The position numbers and the translations under genes were made by a program. A DNA stretch of 64,000 nt from assembly GCF_014898055.3 (NCBI RefSeq), contig NW_026555331.1, positions 109,923,194-109,987,193 of the forward strand, read 5' to 3'. The notes beneath the pieces are model-generated. The model had not been told where the DNA came from. It saw only the letters and a list, made by a program, of their open reading frames with translations, and ran no database searches. This DNA is from Talpa occidentalis. Taxonomy: Eukaryota; Chordata; Mammalia; Eulipotyphla; Talpidae. Positions 23,001 through 37,100 of this stretch are shown one piece after another. Position 1 is the stretch's first letter. The number at the start of each line of letters is the position of its first letter.

Positions 23001-24618
23001 GACATACACAGGCTGTGCCTCTGTGCCTTACTTCTTAGGCTGGGATTCCCAAGAAAGGCATTTGATATGAAAAAGCCTGACATTAAAACTAAGATCCCAC
23101 TGGAGTCTGCATTTACTCTTAAATGTATTTTACTCTCAATAGCAATATTTCCCATCTCTTTTAACAGATTGAATATGTCTGCAGTCAGAACAGAGAATGA
23201 CTATTACATACAAACATTAAGTTAAAGAGTTTCAGGGAGTTTTGGGAACCCAGAAGACAGATTCCATCTTATATCTATAATGCATTCTATCTATAGTTGA
23301 AGGATTATAAATGTCACGAAGTCTGTTATTAAAAAAATGAACTCTAGCAAAATGCCAAAAATACTACCCTGACCATAAATGTGTAGATATATATTGCTCA
23401 AAAATAATACAGAGGTTAAACATAACTAAAATGTAATGAATGTAATGACTATTATAAACATAAAAGGAAAGTTTGAGAAGTCACCAAGAGTTGAAAAGTG
23501 AATAGACGCTTTAGCTTTACTTATAAGTACTGTCCACGTTTCAGTCAGGGAGTCACTGAGTTAACATGCAACATGGACAAAGGAAAATCAGGAGTCATTG
23601 AGTATAACACAGAAGGAAAAAAGGACAAATCAGCTGTATGGCCACATAACTTCTCATGAGTGTAAATTAAATAGTAGCTAGGCAGGCATGGAGAAGGGCC
23701 ATTCACAAGTCCTTGTCAATCTGACAAAGCAGATTTACAGAAAATGAAAATGTGGCCCATGAGTTTAACATACATAAGGTCTCTCAAGTCTGAAATAAAA
23801 GTAAAGTGGCCTCTGGCACCTGTGGCAGAGAGATTCCTTTCATTCTAGGGCAATCACCTTTTTATTGCAGCTATAACTGACAGCAAGTCTCATGTCTCAA
23901 TAGCAGAGGCTTCAGGGTGATCCTTGGTGAATAAGTCAGTAGTGCAGCCCAGAAAAATTAAATCTCAACTTTATAATGTAATACATACATACAGATTCTT
24001 GCTTCAAAAATGTCTATGTAAGATTTTCTCCTACATATATGGCAAGTAATTACTAGGAAGAGAATGAAGAAGAAAGAAGACATGGCTGTGAAAAGGAGTT
24101 TGTCAGGTACTGGCTCGTCAATATCACAAAAAGAATTTGTGAAGTCACTCACCTATTCATCCACAAAACCGGATGCATTGGAATAATTTTGGCTCCTTCC
24201 CCAGGAAATAACACAAAGGAAAACTAAACATGCTTAGCTATAGCATTATAAATATTTCTCTATTAACTCTAATTTTCTACAGGGAGAAATGGACTTAAGT
24301 TAGTTATTATGCATCATGGTCAGTGTGTTATACAGTATTGCCTCTTTGGAGATTCTTTTAACCTGTGGAACTCAGAAAGAAAATCTATACATGTTAATTT
24401 TATACATTACTGCATTGACACAGCATTTTTCACTACTAGGAATAATGCACCTTAAAATTCATCTGTTTTGCAGTATTAAACCTTCTGTATAAATCAATAT
24501 CCTATTAGCTGCAGGACTCAGGATGGCTAGGGATGCTACGACGATTCTCTCTTGAATCTAAGAGATACCCCACAACTACAAATGATTCCTGGTCTATGGT
24601 GCCAACCACACAGTAGGT
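20090..24618. other. Intergenic sequence downstream of TBX20
   Basis: About 4.5 kb of AT-rich sequence with no exon, RNA gene or young repeat recognised. It probably includes the TBX20 3' untranslated region near its right end and may include conserved regulatory DNA, which I cannot judge from one genome. Confidence 0.3.
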
Positions 24619-24624
24619 TTTATT
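24619..24624 (-). terminator. TBX20: Possible TBX20 poly(A) signal
   Basis: AATAAA on the minus strand about 147 bases after the TBX20 stop. It is the first canonical signal in the 3' untranslated region. Another, inside CTGCAATAAAAAGG, lies near 23860, so a longer 3' end is equally possible without transcript data. Confidence 0.4.
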
Positions 24625-24770
24625 GTGAGTCCCGCTCTCCTCTGTAATAGGTCCCACAACTCCTGGAGAGCCCCTGCTCCAACACTCCACACCCCACCCA
24701 CCCAACCCTGTCCTATATTTCCATACCCATTTGCACAATCTGGATCTGGATTCTCCTGTCTTTAGAAGAG

Positions 24771-25111
24771 TCATACGAATGGCGTCATCACAGCAGAGGA
24801 ATGGCGCAGTCCTTGGATAGCAGCATAGGGGCCCTGCTGAAAGTAGTGATGGTACCGGGGCATGTGGAAAGAGGGGAATGTTGGACCACTCCCCTGCATG
24901 GAGTTGGCAATGGCCGAAGGGGTCAAAGGCATCCCAAGTCGGCTATATGGTGGCAAAGAACCCTGTATGGGGTGGGGAATGGGTGTTGCTAGGGATGCTG
25001 TGCTGGTGCCAAGAGCAGTCAGGGACTGTGGGTGCTGAAATCCAGGAAAACTGGATGAAGATGATACCCAGGAGCTGAGCGACAAATTATCAGATGTTGT
25101 AAATGCTGACC
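24771..25111 (-). CDS. TBX20: TBX20 coding exon 8 (C-terminus and stop)
   Basis: Encodes residues 334-446 and the TGA stop at 24771-24773. It starts [15 protein letters not shown] after TTCCAG and is rich in Ser, Pro, His and Tyr ([14 protein letters not shown]), ending VMTPFV. This is the transactivation/repression region specific to the long TBX20 isoform. The 3' untranslated region continues to lower coordinates. Confidence 0.96.
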
Positions 25112-28100
25112 CTGGAAGGAAAAACAACTTATTAGACTGGAAACTCTATTTCAATGTGTGAATGAATGAAGTTATCGGTAAGGGTTGATTTATTTCCAAA
25201 AATATATTAATAGATTTGTAATTTAAAAAGATAAAAAAATGTTAACCATAAGGCAAATTTACTTTTCCAGATAAGAAAATATTGATAGCATCTATGGAAG
25301 AGAGAATTTACTAAATGGAAAATGATTCAACTCTTTAGATGGTCACTATATCCCCAGAGTCCAAAACACAAAAACCCTGCCTGAGACCAATGGTCTGATT
25401 CCCTCCCAATTGGTCCAAATAGCTGATGTCTGTCCTGACCCTGCAACATCCCCTAAAGTAGTCTGGACACATGAGCCTGAGCAAAGCTACCTAGTTTCCA
25501 AAGACATTGTGAAAACTCTTGAGATGAAGTTTTTCCTTTTCTTTTTTTATCTTCCATAATTCTTCATTAAATGTTTGAAAAGTCACAAGAGTACTTTTCT
25601 TTACACCATTCAGAAGTTTAGATAAGAGCTGACATTGAGTTTTCTGGTTGTAAGATCAGTAGTAGCTCAATGGGATTTAGTTTGAAGAGATGCCCTTAAT
25701 TTATGACTGATTATGCTAGTCCATATTTTGGACATATAAAAATACGACAGGGCTCTCTCCCCATAGGGACATCCCTGTTTCAGGGTTGGACTCTTCTAGT
25801 CTCTTTTTTCTGGCATCCCAGGTACAAAAGGCTCCTCCCTGAATCTCTATAACACAGGAACTTTCAAATACTCTCTTCCTCTCACCTTCGGGGTCAGCAT
25901 TTTCAAGGAAAGCCCTCTTTTTTATTTATTTATTTTTTCAAAAAAAGATTTATTTATTTATTTATACAAGCACTGGGTACAGTCAGAAGCGCGGGAGGGT
26001 GAGAGAATTCACCAGAGCCAGAGCGGGGAGCAGAGCAGGCAGAAGGACCGAAGTACACTGCGGAGGGGAGCAGCGGGTGGCAGGAGAGGTCTACACGCCA
26101 TGTGGGACCCTCCTCCGGTGGCCGGGGAGCAGCCGGGGATTGAACCGGCGCTGCACAGGCTGCTGCGGGCAGCTTCGCAACCCAGCGCTCAACCGCTGCG
26201 CCACCGGGGAAGCCCAAGAGCCCTCTTTTTTAAAGTGTTTTCTATTTTAGTCATTCAACCTAACAAGGATGCTAAGACATTCGTGATGTAAATGAAACAG
26301 ATATATTCCCTGATATTTGAAATGATCAAATGAAGTTCAGAAAAACGAAGGGACTGTTGCTGTGATCTAATAGCCCCTTGATAGATCACAGACAAATAAT
26401 TCCTGGGCTCAAGGTCTTCCATGAGGTGCAAAACAACCCCACAGGAAACCTCTCGGCAGTACTATCGTTTAGGACTCAATTGCAAATCACAAACTAGGTG
26501 AGAATCAGCTTCAGGGGCTGTCACTTTCTGAAGAACCTCCTGGAATTCTTTTGGGGTAATCTGTACTCTGGGGACTGGAAGTCTCCCACCTACCTTTCTT
26601 CATTCTTCTCTGGGAGTTCTTGCTCCAGCTGCTGCCTTACCTCTGTTTTGCGTTGTCTGACCCTCATCCCCCAGTACATCCTCTTCTCCTCCATAGGTCC
26701 GGATGGGCGAGCGGGCGTAGGAATGCTTCTGAATCAGGCTCTCCACGCTTTCCCTATGTTAAAGAGGCACAGATCCTCAGTAAACTCAAAAGTTAAGCTT
26801 TCAGAGATGGAAAGGGCTCTTGAAGATACTTTACTAGTGGTGGGAAAGCTATGGTGACTGCACCTGAGGGGAGAAATCCTATATTATGAGACTATAAACA
26901 AGGATGTTAAATTTTAAAAAAAAAGATACCACTAGACAGGACAACTCTTTTCTCAGGCAAATGTACAATCCTATCATACATTCCTCAGAAACACAGTCAG
27001 AGGGCTATAAACATAAGTACCATAACTCGATAGAGTAGGGACAATCTCCTGAAATCCTACAAAATGAGGGAAAATGAGGTGAAAAGGAACTATGAAACTG
27101 ATAACAGAAATGAGTTAACAACAGAGTTAAATGCTGTGACAAACAGGTGAGTGAATTTTCTCCGAGGAAATGCAATGAATCATCTCATTGACTTCACCAG
27201 CTAATGAATATTGAACCATTACAAACTGTACTGATTCAACAATGCACGAAATGTTGGCCAAAAGTTCAAAATATCATCAATCATAGAAATACTTAGTTTT
27301 ACTAACAAATCTAGTAAATGCATAGAGTGCATGGCATTGGGTGGTTTGGATAATGGGCACTTTGATCTTTTGCTTTGAGAATAATAAAAAAAAAACCTCC
27401 AGCAGAATTTACCCAGTTATTTCTTTGTCAAAAATGCAAGTTGATAACAGGCTAGTTTACACAGTATACACAGAAAAGCACTGTGACCTAAAGAACAATG
27501 CTGAATCAACCAGCAAAGGACAAAGAAAGGATGAAAGGAAAATTGAGTTGATGAGGACAAAAAAACAGACACCAAATTTCACGTTGAGGGAACAAAGGAA
27601 AAAATAAAATGCCACAAGTTCAAAATATAACACACTTGTCAACATTTCACATAAATATATATATACCATGCCTGTGGAAAAAAATACAAATTCATAGTGA
27701 ATTTGGTATACTGGAAAACTTGTATACTCACACAGATCAGTATATATTATAAAGCATGTAAATGAGGACCTTAGATATATCTAAAAGAAAAACTAATTCT
27801 TGCAACTATTTACGTTGTATCTTTGCCCCCAAAAGTTTTTAAAATAAACATACAGTAGCATCCCATTTTCAAGATGATTGGGAATCAGGCAAAATCTAGA
27901 TCCAATGGAATCACATTTTTAAAAATGTTTTTAAGTATAAGGCCATTCCATAAGAAATTATCTCCAGATACAGGTAAGTGAAAAAAGCAAAGTATAGGTC
28001 AATGTATAAAATACATCACTATCATGTTCATAGATGCGTGTTTATGCAAAATGTTTCCAGAATGTTCCAGTTTCCAGAACAAGAAACAGCTTAGAATAGG

Positions 28101-31100
28101 TATATAACATGGTGGTGGACTATGGGTATCTTGGTGGTAGTAACAATACCAAAAAGGGGAGATCCTAAACTTCTAATATACAAACAACAATGTAAACCAA
28201 TGTTACCTAGATTAAAAAAATGGAGGATTATATATGTGCTTCTGATGAATAAAATTCTTTATCAGTATGAAATAATATACTTTATCCTTGATAGCATGCT
28301 TTGCTCTGAAATCTGTGATAGTAATATAATCACTCCAGTTTTATTATTCTTTTGATTAATGCCGATGTGATACAGTTTTTTCCATTGCTTTACATTCAGC
28401 TTGTGTCCTAACATATATATTGGATTTCTTGGTTTTTGCCCCTAGCCTTCCTCACACCCATGTGCTAGTCAGGTCTCAAGTGAACGTTCAAGAGGGACCT
28501 CCTAAAGATCTGCAGAGCTCTCCTCCTTGGTAGTCTATGCTAAAGAAGATGTGACATATGTGCACAATAGAATACTACTCAGCTATAAAAAAAGATGAAC
28601 ACTTGCCATTTTCAACACATGGATGAAGCTGGAGGGAATTATGGATTGTGTTATAAATAAATCAGAGGGCAAAAGATAGATACAGCATGATCATTCACAT
28701 ATGAAATGTAGAGAAACAAAACATAGGAACAGTAAAACTAAACCAAAACGATGCTAGAAATCCATAAAATTGAGGCTACAAAGAGGGGTGGAAAATAAAG
28801 AGGTAGGGACTGCAATGGACTATGGTGGAGGACTACAGGTGCCATGGTGGTGGATGTGAAGTGGTAACATACACCTGAAGAGTTGTGAATCTATACCTCA
28901 GAATCATATACAGTGTTGTAAACCAATGTTACCTCAATGAAAAGTAATACAATAAAAAAAATTATGAGCTTTCTATGTGTTAGGAATTATGTAAACATTT
29001 TATAAGTATTATCCTTTATTTTTTAAAGATTGTATATTTCAAGAATATATCAAAGTATAAAAAATAATAAAAACTAACATCTGTATTTAAAAGGCATTCG
29101 TAGAACAGTTGCATGAACAAATGTTCTAGGTGAACCACCTAGAACCATTTTCTCCTTCTGATTTTGTTAATGTCTTAACTTCCTTTGTCCATGAATTGGG
29201 AAGTATATCTCACAGGGCCATTCACTCATCAACAAAATATTTATTGAGTACCTATTATGAACCAGGCACCATTCTAGAGATTATGGAGACAGTAGTAAAC
29301 AAAATATCAAAAATATTTATCTAACAGGGATCAAGGGTAAGGGGAACAGAGAATGAGACCATAAGAAAAATACATGGTATATTAGATGAAGACAGTGCTA
29401 TGGAAAAAATAAAGCAAGGATTCATGATAAGAGCTATATGAAGATTAAATGACATAATGCATTTGCATTGCATGTAGCATCTGTCACACAGGCAATTTCC
29501 TACAGATATTAGTGTTATATAAATAAATCTAAAGCAGGTAAAAATATTTTATTATCTTATATAAATTTTTCTCTAATTTATTCTGTCTGAATAATCCTAA
29601 GAATTATTCAGAAAGATTTTTCTCAGTGATTGAATGCTAAAGTCAGCAGAAAATTCCACTAGAATACTATCTGTTGTTCTATTACAAAACTTATCTATCA
29701 TGAGATGAAGCTTTCATGAACCTATTATCATTTTTTGAAAGTGTGACTGATTTAAAAAGTCCCCTGAATAGACTTGTTGAATCACTGTGGTTATACTTGT
29801 TGGAATGAAAATATTTTATCACTTACTAATTGATACCAGTAAATATATTAAATTCAGAAAGTATACTTTGACATGACGTGAAGCCTAATTAATCAATTTG
29901 CCATCTGCCATACATTTTAATCTTTATATGTCCACCATCTGGTAATGTTGCATCCCCACAGCCTCCATAATTGATGTTACTTAATTCACCATGCCATTAA
30001 AGTGACTGTTTTTTGGAGTAATCTGAGTCATTAATAAACAAGTGAGCTGATGAACCCTTAATAAAATGACTACTATAACATACATTTGAGCTTTTGTTCT
30101 TTTTTTATCTGAGTCATGTGTCATATTTAATGATTTTTAATATTAAAATTTAAATATTTGACATACTTGATATTTAAAATGAACTTTGAAAAGGAATGAG
30201 GTGGCTATTTTCACAGAAGGAATTGCTTCAAATTCTTTAGAAAATATTTTCTCTTTGTATAGTCATAAAGGAATGAGCATCCATGCACGCAAACTGTGAA
30301 AGTGTATTTCTAATGCTATGCTCTTTCACATGACGCATGTAAGCTGCTCATTTCAAGCATCTGGATCAAAGGCAGAATGTATTATTTGCCTCTCCAAAAG
30401 TGCCCTTATTTAAAGTTTTCACACACACACAATTATTATTTTCCAAATAACACAATGAATCACTGCCTTATGAAACATTCTCCTTTTTTCTTTTTAATAA
30501 GAAGCATGTTATATTCATTTTGTCCTTGGATCACTGTTATCATTACTTATTCTTGTCCTAAGAGCAAGAAAAAAGGGATTTTATCGAAGTGATTTACTTG
30601 TGTCAGGACTGGAAGTGAGCTGAAAGCAATGGCAGTTCTTATATAAAGGATGGCATAATTGAATTATTGCCTTTTAAGTGATTGAAAACGGTGGTGCATA
30701 TCAGGGCCATCTCTTCAAAGATGTTCCAAAGAGTAGACAGCCCATGTTGTTTACTTTATGTCTAATCCTTGTTTCCAGCAGAATAAAAACCACCAAGCAT
30801 TTGTTTAGCCTGAAAACCTATTGGAAGGATTTCTAAAATACTGTAATCTGAAAAATAAGGGATGGTGCACCTAATGGGTTAAGTGACTTATATATTGCTA
30901 GTGACAGTAGTACCTTGTACTGCACAGTTCTGTTGTATCCCAAGGCAAGAGATGGTAGTTTCAGTAGACTTACTTCGAATTTAATAGGTAAATAAAATGG
31001 GTGCCATTATCAAAGTCTTTCTAATATATAACGTTAAATTATTTTTCTAGGCAAAAAGAATCCATCATTACTGTAGGTATCTTTAAAGATCTCTTCTGAC

Positions 31101-34100
31101 CACTGTGTAACCATCAATTGCATGAATGATATAACTGTAAAAGATACAATCTGAGGCAGAGGTAGGTCAGCTAGGGCAGCTATGATGATTATGTTGATCA
31201 TGTCAAAATGTTCAGAATCATTTGAAGTCATCTGAAGGACATGTTCAAACTCTGGATAGACAAAACCCGCATACTCACTCAGTATTAAGACTGAATGCCC
31301 TTCCTCTGTCTTTGAAAGTAGAGTGCAAATTTCTCAATGCTCAAAAAGCAAAATCTTCCCTTTTCCCTCCCAGTCCCTTTCTACCATGGATGTATCTAAT
31401 ATATTATTCTTGTACCATACTTAATACATGACAATAATATGTTTGCATGACTGACTCGAGTACTAGACTGTTAAGTGCTGAGCCAAGGAGAGAACAAGAC
31501 TTTAGGCAGTGGTTCTCAGACTTGAGTGTGTGGTATGGACTGGTGTTCTCCCTGACTCCACACCCCACAAAGATTCATATACTGAAATATTAACCCCCAA
31601 TGAGATGGTACTAGAAGGTGGGGACTTTAGTAGGAATTTAGGTCTTGTGGATGGAGTCCTTATGAATGGGTTCATGCCCTATAAGAAGAGATGGGAGAAC
31701 TAGCATTGGCTTTTTGGTTTAGAGCCATGTGAGGACACAGTGTGAAGATGACTTTCTATGAAGCAGGAAACTGCCCCTTACCAGACACTGAATCTGCCAG
31801 CACCTTGCTCTTGTAGGTCCTGGCCTCCAGAACTGTAGGAAATAAATGTCTGTTCTTTGAACCCCTCAGTCTATGGCACTTCTGTAATAGCAGCCCAAAC
31901 AGACTAAGACAGAATGTGTCAGGATTACCTCTTGGGTTCATCAAAACAAAGATTGTCAGGCCCTGCCCTGGGGTTTCTGATTCAGTGGTTCTGAGGTTTG
32001 GCCTGAGAATGTGATTTCCAGGTACTGCTGCTGCCCGCCTGGAGGTGACACACACAGACCCACTGCTCTAATGTAGAGGCTCAACTCAAATTCTAGCTCT
32101 GCCACATGCCAGTTGTGTGCTTGTAGGCAAATTACTCTCTCTCCATTTCTCCGTTTAGGCTACTAATGTGGATCTAGCTCTTAGGGCTATTATTATTTAA
32201 TGAATTAACATACAGAGAGATTATATTGGTACCTGACATTAGTAAGTGTTCAATAAATGTTTATAGATGACAAAAATATCATTATTGTGTATCAAGATCA
32301 TATTTTCCTAAATATAATCATATTTAGTAATCATATTTAAGCTATATAATCATAATCATTTTAGATGCAATTGAAACTTTCAGTTGCTACCATTAGATGT
32401 GCTTCATTTAAACCATCTTACAATATATATGCCAGAGAACAAACTAAGTAAAAATTAAATATTATTCCACATTATTTTCTAACTTTTTCTCCTCAGCATA
32501 AACCTGGAATAACTATTTTCAGGGAGAAAATGTTATTATCTATTAAAATCAAATATAATTTGTGGGAAAAAATATTTAAGGTTATTCCTACTAATCAATT
32601 TGCTTATGTTTACATCATGTCTTAATTGCCTTTGTAAATAACTCCTCATCAATATTTTCCTAAAGATTTATGCAGCTACTATCATAAATTACTGGGGAAT
32701 AATATATCAATATTTGTAGCCTCCACAAAGTACCTAATACCTAAAAACTTTAATTAATACAATCTGAGATTTATGCCAGAGAGCAAACTAAGTAAAAATT
32801 AAATATTATTCCACATTATTTTCTAACTTTTTCTCCTCAGCATAAACCTGGAATAACTATTTTCAGGGAGAAAATGTTATTATCTATTAAAATCAAATAT
32901 AATTTGTGGGAAAAAATATTTAAGGTTGTTCCTGTTAATCAATTTGCTTATGTTTATATCATGTCTTAATTGCCTTTGTAAATAACTCCTCATCAATATT
33001 TTCCTAAAGATTTATGCAGCTACTATCATAAATTACTGGGGAATAATATATGAATATTTGTAGCTTCCACAAAGTACCTAATACCTAAAAACTTTATGAG
33101 ATTTATTATAAATCTGAGATTTATTATAAATCATTTTAATTTGAGAACTGAAATACATTATGCAATCCATTTTGGAAAAACAAAATAAATTAATCTTTAA
33201 GGTTTTAAACTTTATTTTACTTATTTGACTTAATTCTACTAATCTTTTCAGTAGCAATATTCATTTTTTACTTTATATTATCAAGTAATCTATCAAACTG
33301 AAAAAAAACCCAAAGATCTATTCTGTATTGCTTTTTAAGTCTTCTAGCTATGACAACTATGTTAAAGTCTCATGCTAAGTACAGAGTGGCCTATAAATAA
33401 ATTTTAGTAAATTGTAAAAAACAAAACAAATGTCCTTCATATTACATAGAAAGACACAAGCAAGAAAAAAGGAGTACAATTTCCAACAGTAAGTCAGTTC
33501 TGAAGATGGAGAAATGAACTAAAGACACAAAAGTACAAACTCATTCTGGGCCAAACCTTAAAAGAACATGACTAATATGTCCAAAATCCAAATGTAGAGA
33601 ATTTTAATACAAGCCTCTACTACATGCCATCTGTAGAGGTACTGAGCATGAATTCCAAACTAATAGCTAAGACTTATGATTAGAAGATGGACAAAAATAA
33701 CAGAAAACTGAAATCTAAAGAGAGTCTTAAGACGGATGCACCTCCAAGTTTTAACTTGTCTTCCTAGTCTGTCGTCTTTATTTTGACTTCAACTACACGT
33801 GCTGTGATGACCCAGTTAGCATGTCTCAACCACCACTGTAAAAAGGAAAGAAGTGTTGGGCCTCCCCTGGTGGTGCAGCGGTTGAGCGCTGGGCTGCGAG
33901 GCTGCCCCCAGCCTCTGCAGCGCCTGTTTGTTTCCCAGCCACCAGCGAGGGCCCACAAAAAAAAAAAAAAAAAAAAAGGAAAGAAGTGTTGGTAGAGATC
34001 AGATCTCACCAGCTTTGTGGACTAGCATTACCATGTGGGCCTTGAAATTAAATTCTGAGTTCATTCTAAGTGGAAAGAGAAAAAATCATTTTAAGAAGGT

Positions 34101-37100
34101 AAAACCTCTGGGTGGAAATTTTTCGGATTGCTTAACATTTCCACCTCCCCTTAAAGCTCTACACCAGGGATCAGCAAACTTTGCCTATACGGGGCCAGGT
34201 GGTAAATATTTGAAGCTTGGGTGTCCTTATGGTTTTCTCAGATGTCCTCCGTTCTGCCACTGTCACATGAAAGCAGGCTTGTACAAGATACAAACTGACC
34301 AGGCTGCAGTGAAGCTTTATTGATAGACAATAATATTTAATTTATTATTTTTGCTTACCACCAAGTAATGTTTTTATAACTTTTTTTCAGCCATTAAAAA
34401 GGTGAAGGTCATTCTTAGCTTGTGGGTTATACTAATCAGGTAGCAGATAAGAGATGCCAACCCCTGCTCCATGTTGTCTGTCGGGTTAGAGATGGGGTGC
34501 ACTGACCCCACAATGTTCCTTATGAAAGCCTAACACCTCAGAAAGTCTACAAACCAACCTAGAGCCAAGTTAGTGCCAAACACTACTTTCTAACACCGTA
34601 AGTCATTATGAAAGACCTAGAAATTATCCAGAAACAATGAACCTCCCTAGCAAATCTGCCAAAATGCTTGCTGCCCATGGCTTGTTGTAGATAAAGCTCC
34701 TATAAATCCCTAGCATATTAGATTTACAGCTTATTCTCCTGAAGTTTCCTTCCTTGTCTAAACGAATAGAGTGTCTTTGAGTTTTGAGTAAAAAGGCCTG
34801 ATTCCCACTGGGCTTGTATCCAAATCTCACATGTCTGAAAGTTTTATTCACTGCCAACGGGGCTAAAACATATTTTATAGATACTCTCCGTATAAATTCT
34901 GAGCCAATACAGCGAGATAAGCCTATGTACTTAATTCTCTGCCTCACCAACAGGACTAAGAAAACAAGAAACAACAGGGAATCAAGAAATTAAAGAGAGT
35001 GCCAACTACATACTTGCTCATTTTAGCCGCAAGCAGGAAAGGAGTGAGGAAAGACTTGACCAACATGCCATTCTTCAATGTACACAAAGGAAAGCTACCT
35101 GGGGACAGAGTAAATGCAAAGGCTTTTATCAGAGCTTCACCTAAAGCCCAACTTGCAGCAGCTGAGGGTAAGGGTCAAAGCAGGTCTCTGAAATTGATGG
35201 AGAGGAGATTCTCACACTGCGAGAAGCTAGGATGGAAGAAGCCCAGCAATACTGCGGGTCAGCACATAGTTGGGGGTGCACTAAAGGGAATGAGGCCCTG
35301 ACATGCCTGGCCCTGCAGGAGTTATGAGGTTGCTTGCTGGGCCTGAGGAGAGAGCAGCTGATTCCCTGTTGCTGTCCAGAAACAAAGAGGGTAGCTGAAT
35401 CAGTGCAAAGTTGAAATGCCCTTTCCATGGCTATGTGCACCACCTGAGACAAATCTCCAACCTAAGGACAACAGTCACATTTCCACATCAGCACATTTTA
35501 CTAGATTTAAACTCTTATCCTGTTTTTGGTGTGTACCTAGTAGATTTAACAAAGATACACATACTTTCATTCAAAATTAATCTCAACTCCCAACACTAAA
35601 CAAACAAATGCTATTCTACAGATGAGCTAGAGATTATGTGGCTGAAGCAAAGTGAACTAGAGAAAGGTAGAATTCAGAGGGATTCTGTTGGCCTTTTCAG
35701 GCCTTGTCTAGATCTTGGATTTTACTGTGAATGAGAAGATGAGTCACTGGAGAGCTCTGAGCAAGAATGATGTGGTCCATCTTCCTTTCTTTGACAAGAT
35801 CACTGTGATTGCTGACTTGAAAATTAACTCAATGGCAGTAACAAAGATGAACTGCAAAATTAATGTAATAAGGAAAGAGATGATCGTGCCCTAGATAAGG
35901 GTAGTAGCAGTGAAGGTGGTAGGAAGTAGGTGGATTCATTTGGATATATTTTGAAAGGTTCTCTGACGTTTGGACGTAGGACCTGAGAGAAGAAGATTCA
36001 TCAAAGATGACTCCCTGTCTTGGCTGGAGCAATGGGAAGTATACCAAGATGGATGTATGCTCAGCTGCTGAGATGGAAGCAGTAAGGGAATAGCAGGTGC
36101 AGCTGAATGTTCTTACTATTTGGAGCAATATGGATGGAGCTGTAGGGGACTGTGCGAAGCAAAACAAGTTAGAAGAGAGATCAATACTGGATAGAGTCAC
36201 TTATAGGTGCAGAATATAGAGAAGCCAAATAAAGGGTCAGATAAAGTCAAACTAAATACTAATTCTAGAAATTTGACTATGGGACTGAAGTAACCCGAGG
36301 CGGAGGGAATGAGGAGGGGTGAAAGCAATGTGGAGAGAAAGCACAATGGACTCTATGTGTCTTGGTGGTGGAGTGACAAGAACACCTGAGGGGGGAATTC
36401 CTAAACCTCTAAAACACAGACATTGTTAACCAATGTCACCTCAAGAAAAAAAGGTAGAAAAATAATTAAAATAGTCTCAATAGATGTTGAGAGCATTAAC
36501 TATAAATTCAATTAACATTCAGAATAACAAATATTCTTAATTTAGGTTTAGAATATTCTTTATATTACAGGAATGACATTTGTTATCAGTAATAGAAAAT
36601 ATTAGCCTGAAACATTAGCCAGCAAAACCTATATATATTGCTCAAACACTAGAGGCACTGCTAGGTAAGTCAAGAACAGGAGGAAAATGCTATCATTATT
36701 TTTCAGTAAGTCCTGGAAATTTTAGTCAGTGTTATAAAACAAGAAATAAAGTTGAAAAGCATAACTATTAGAAGAAGATAAAATCATCATTTTTGCAAAT
36801 GATATAGCATTCTAACTAAAAACTCAAGAGACTAAAATGAAAAATTATTGAAACTATTTTTTTTTAGGTTCTGTAAAATGGCAGCATGCCAAAGACATAC
36901 GAATCGATAGTTTTTTACAGACTAAACTAGGTAGATTTCTAACAAAAATTCTATTTTCAAAAGCCTTCTTCCCTCCCAAAATCTCTCTAGTACATGCTAG
37001 CCAATAGAAATATAATGTGAGTCACAAACATAATTTAAAATAGTTTAGTCACCATGCTAAAAACACTACCCATCAGTGGCTGATGACCATTTATTGCAAA

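Noticed and set aside
34624..34974. 116-codon open frame on the minus strand inside TBX20 intron 6
   Set aside because: No family motif, no good start context, no splice signals or codon bias that I can see; a frame of this length is plausible by chance.
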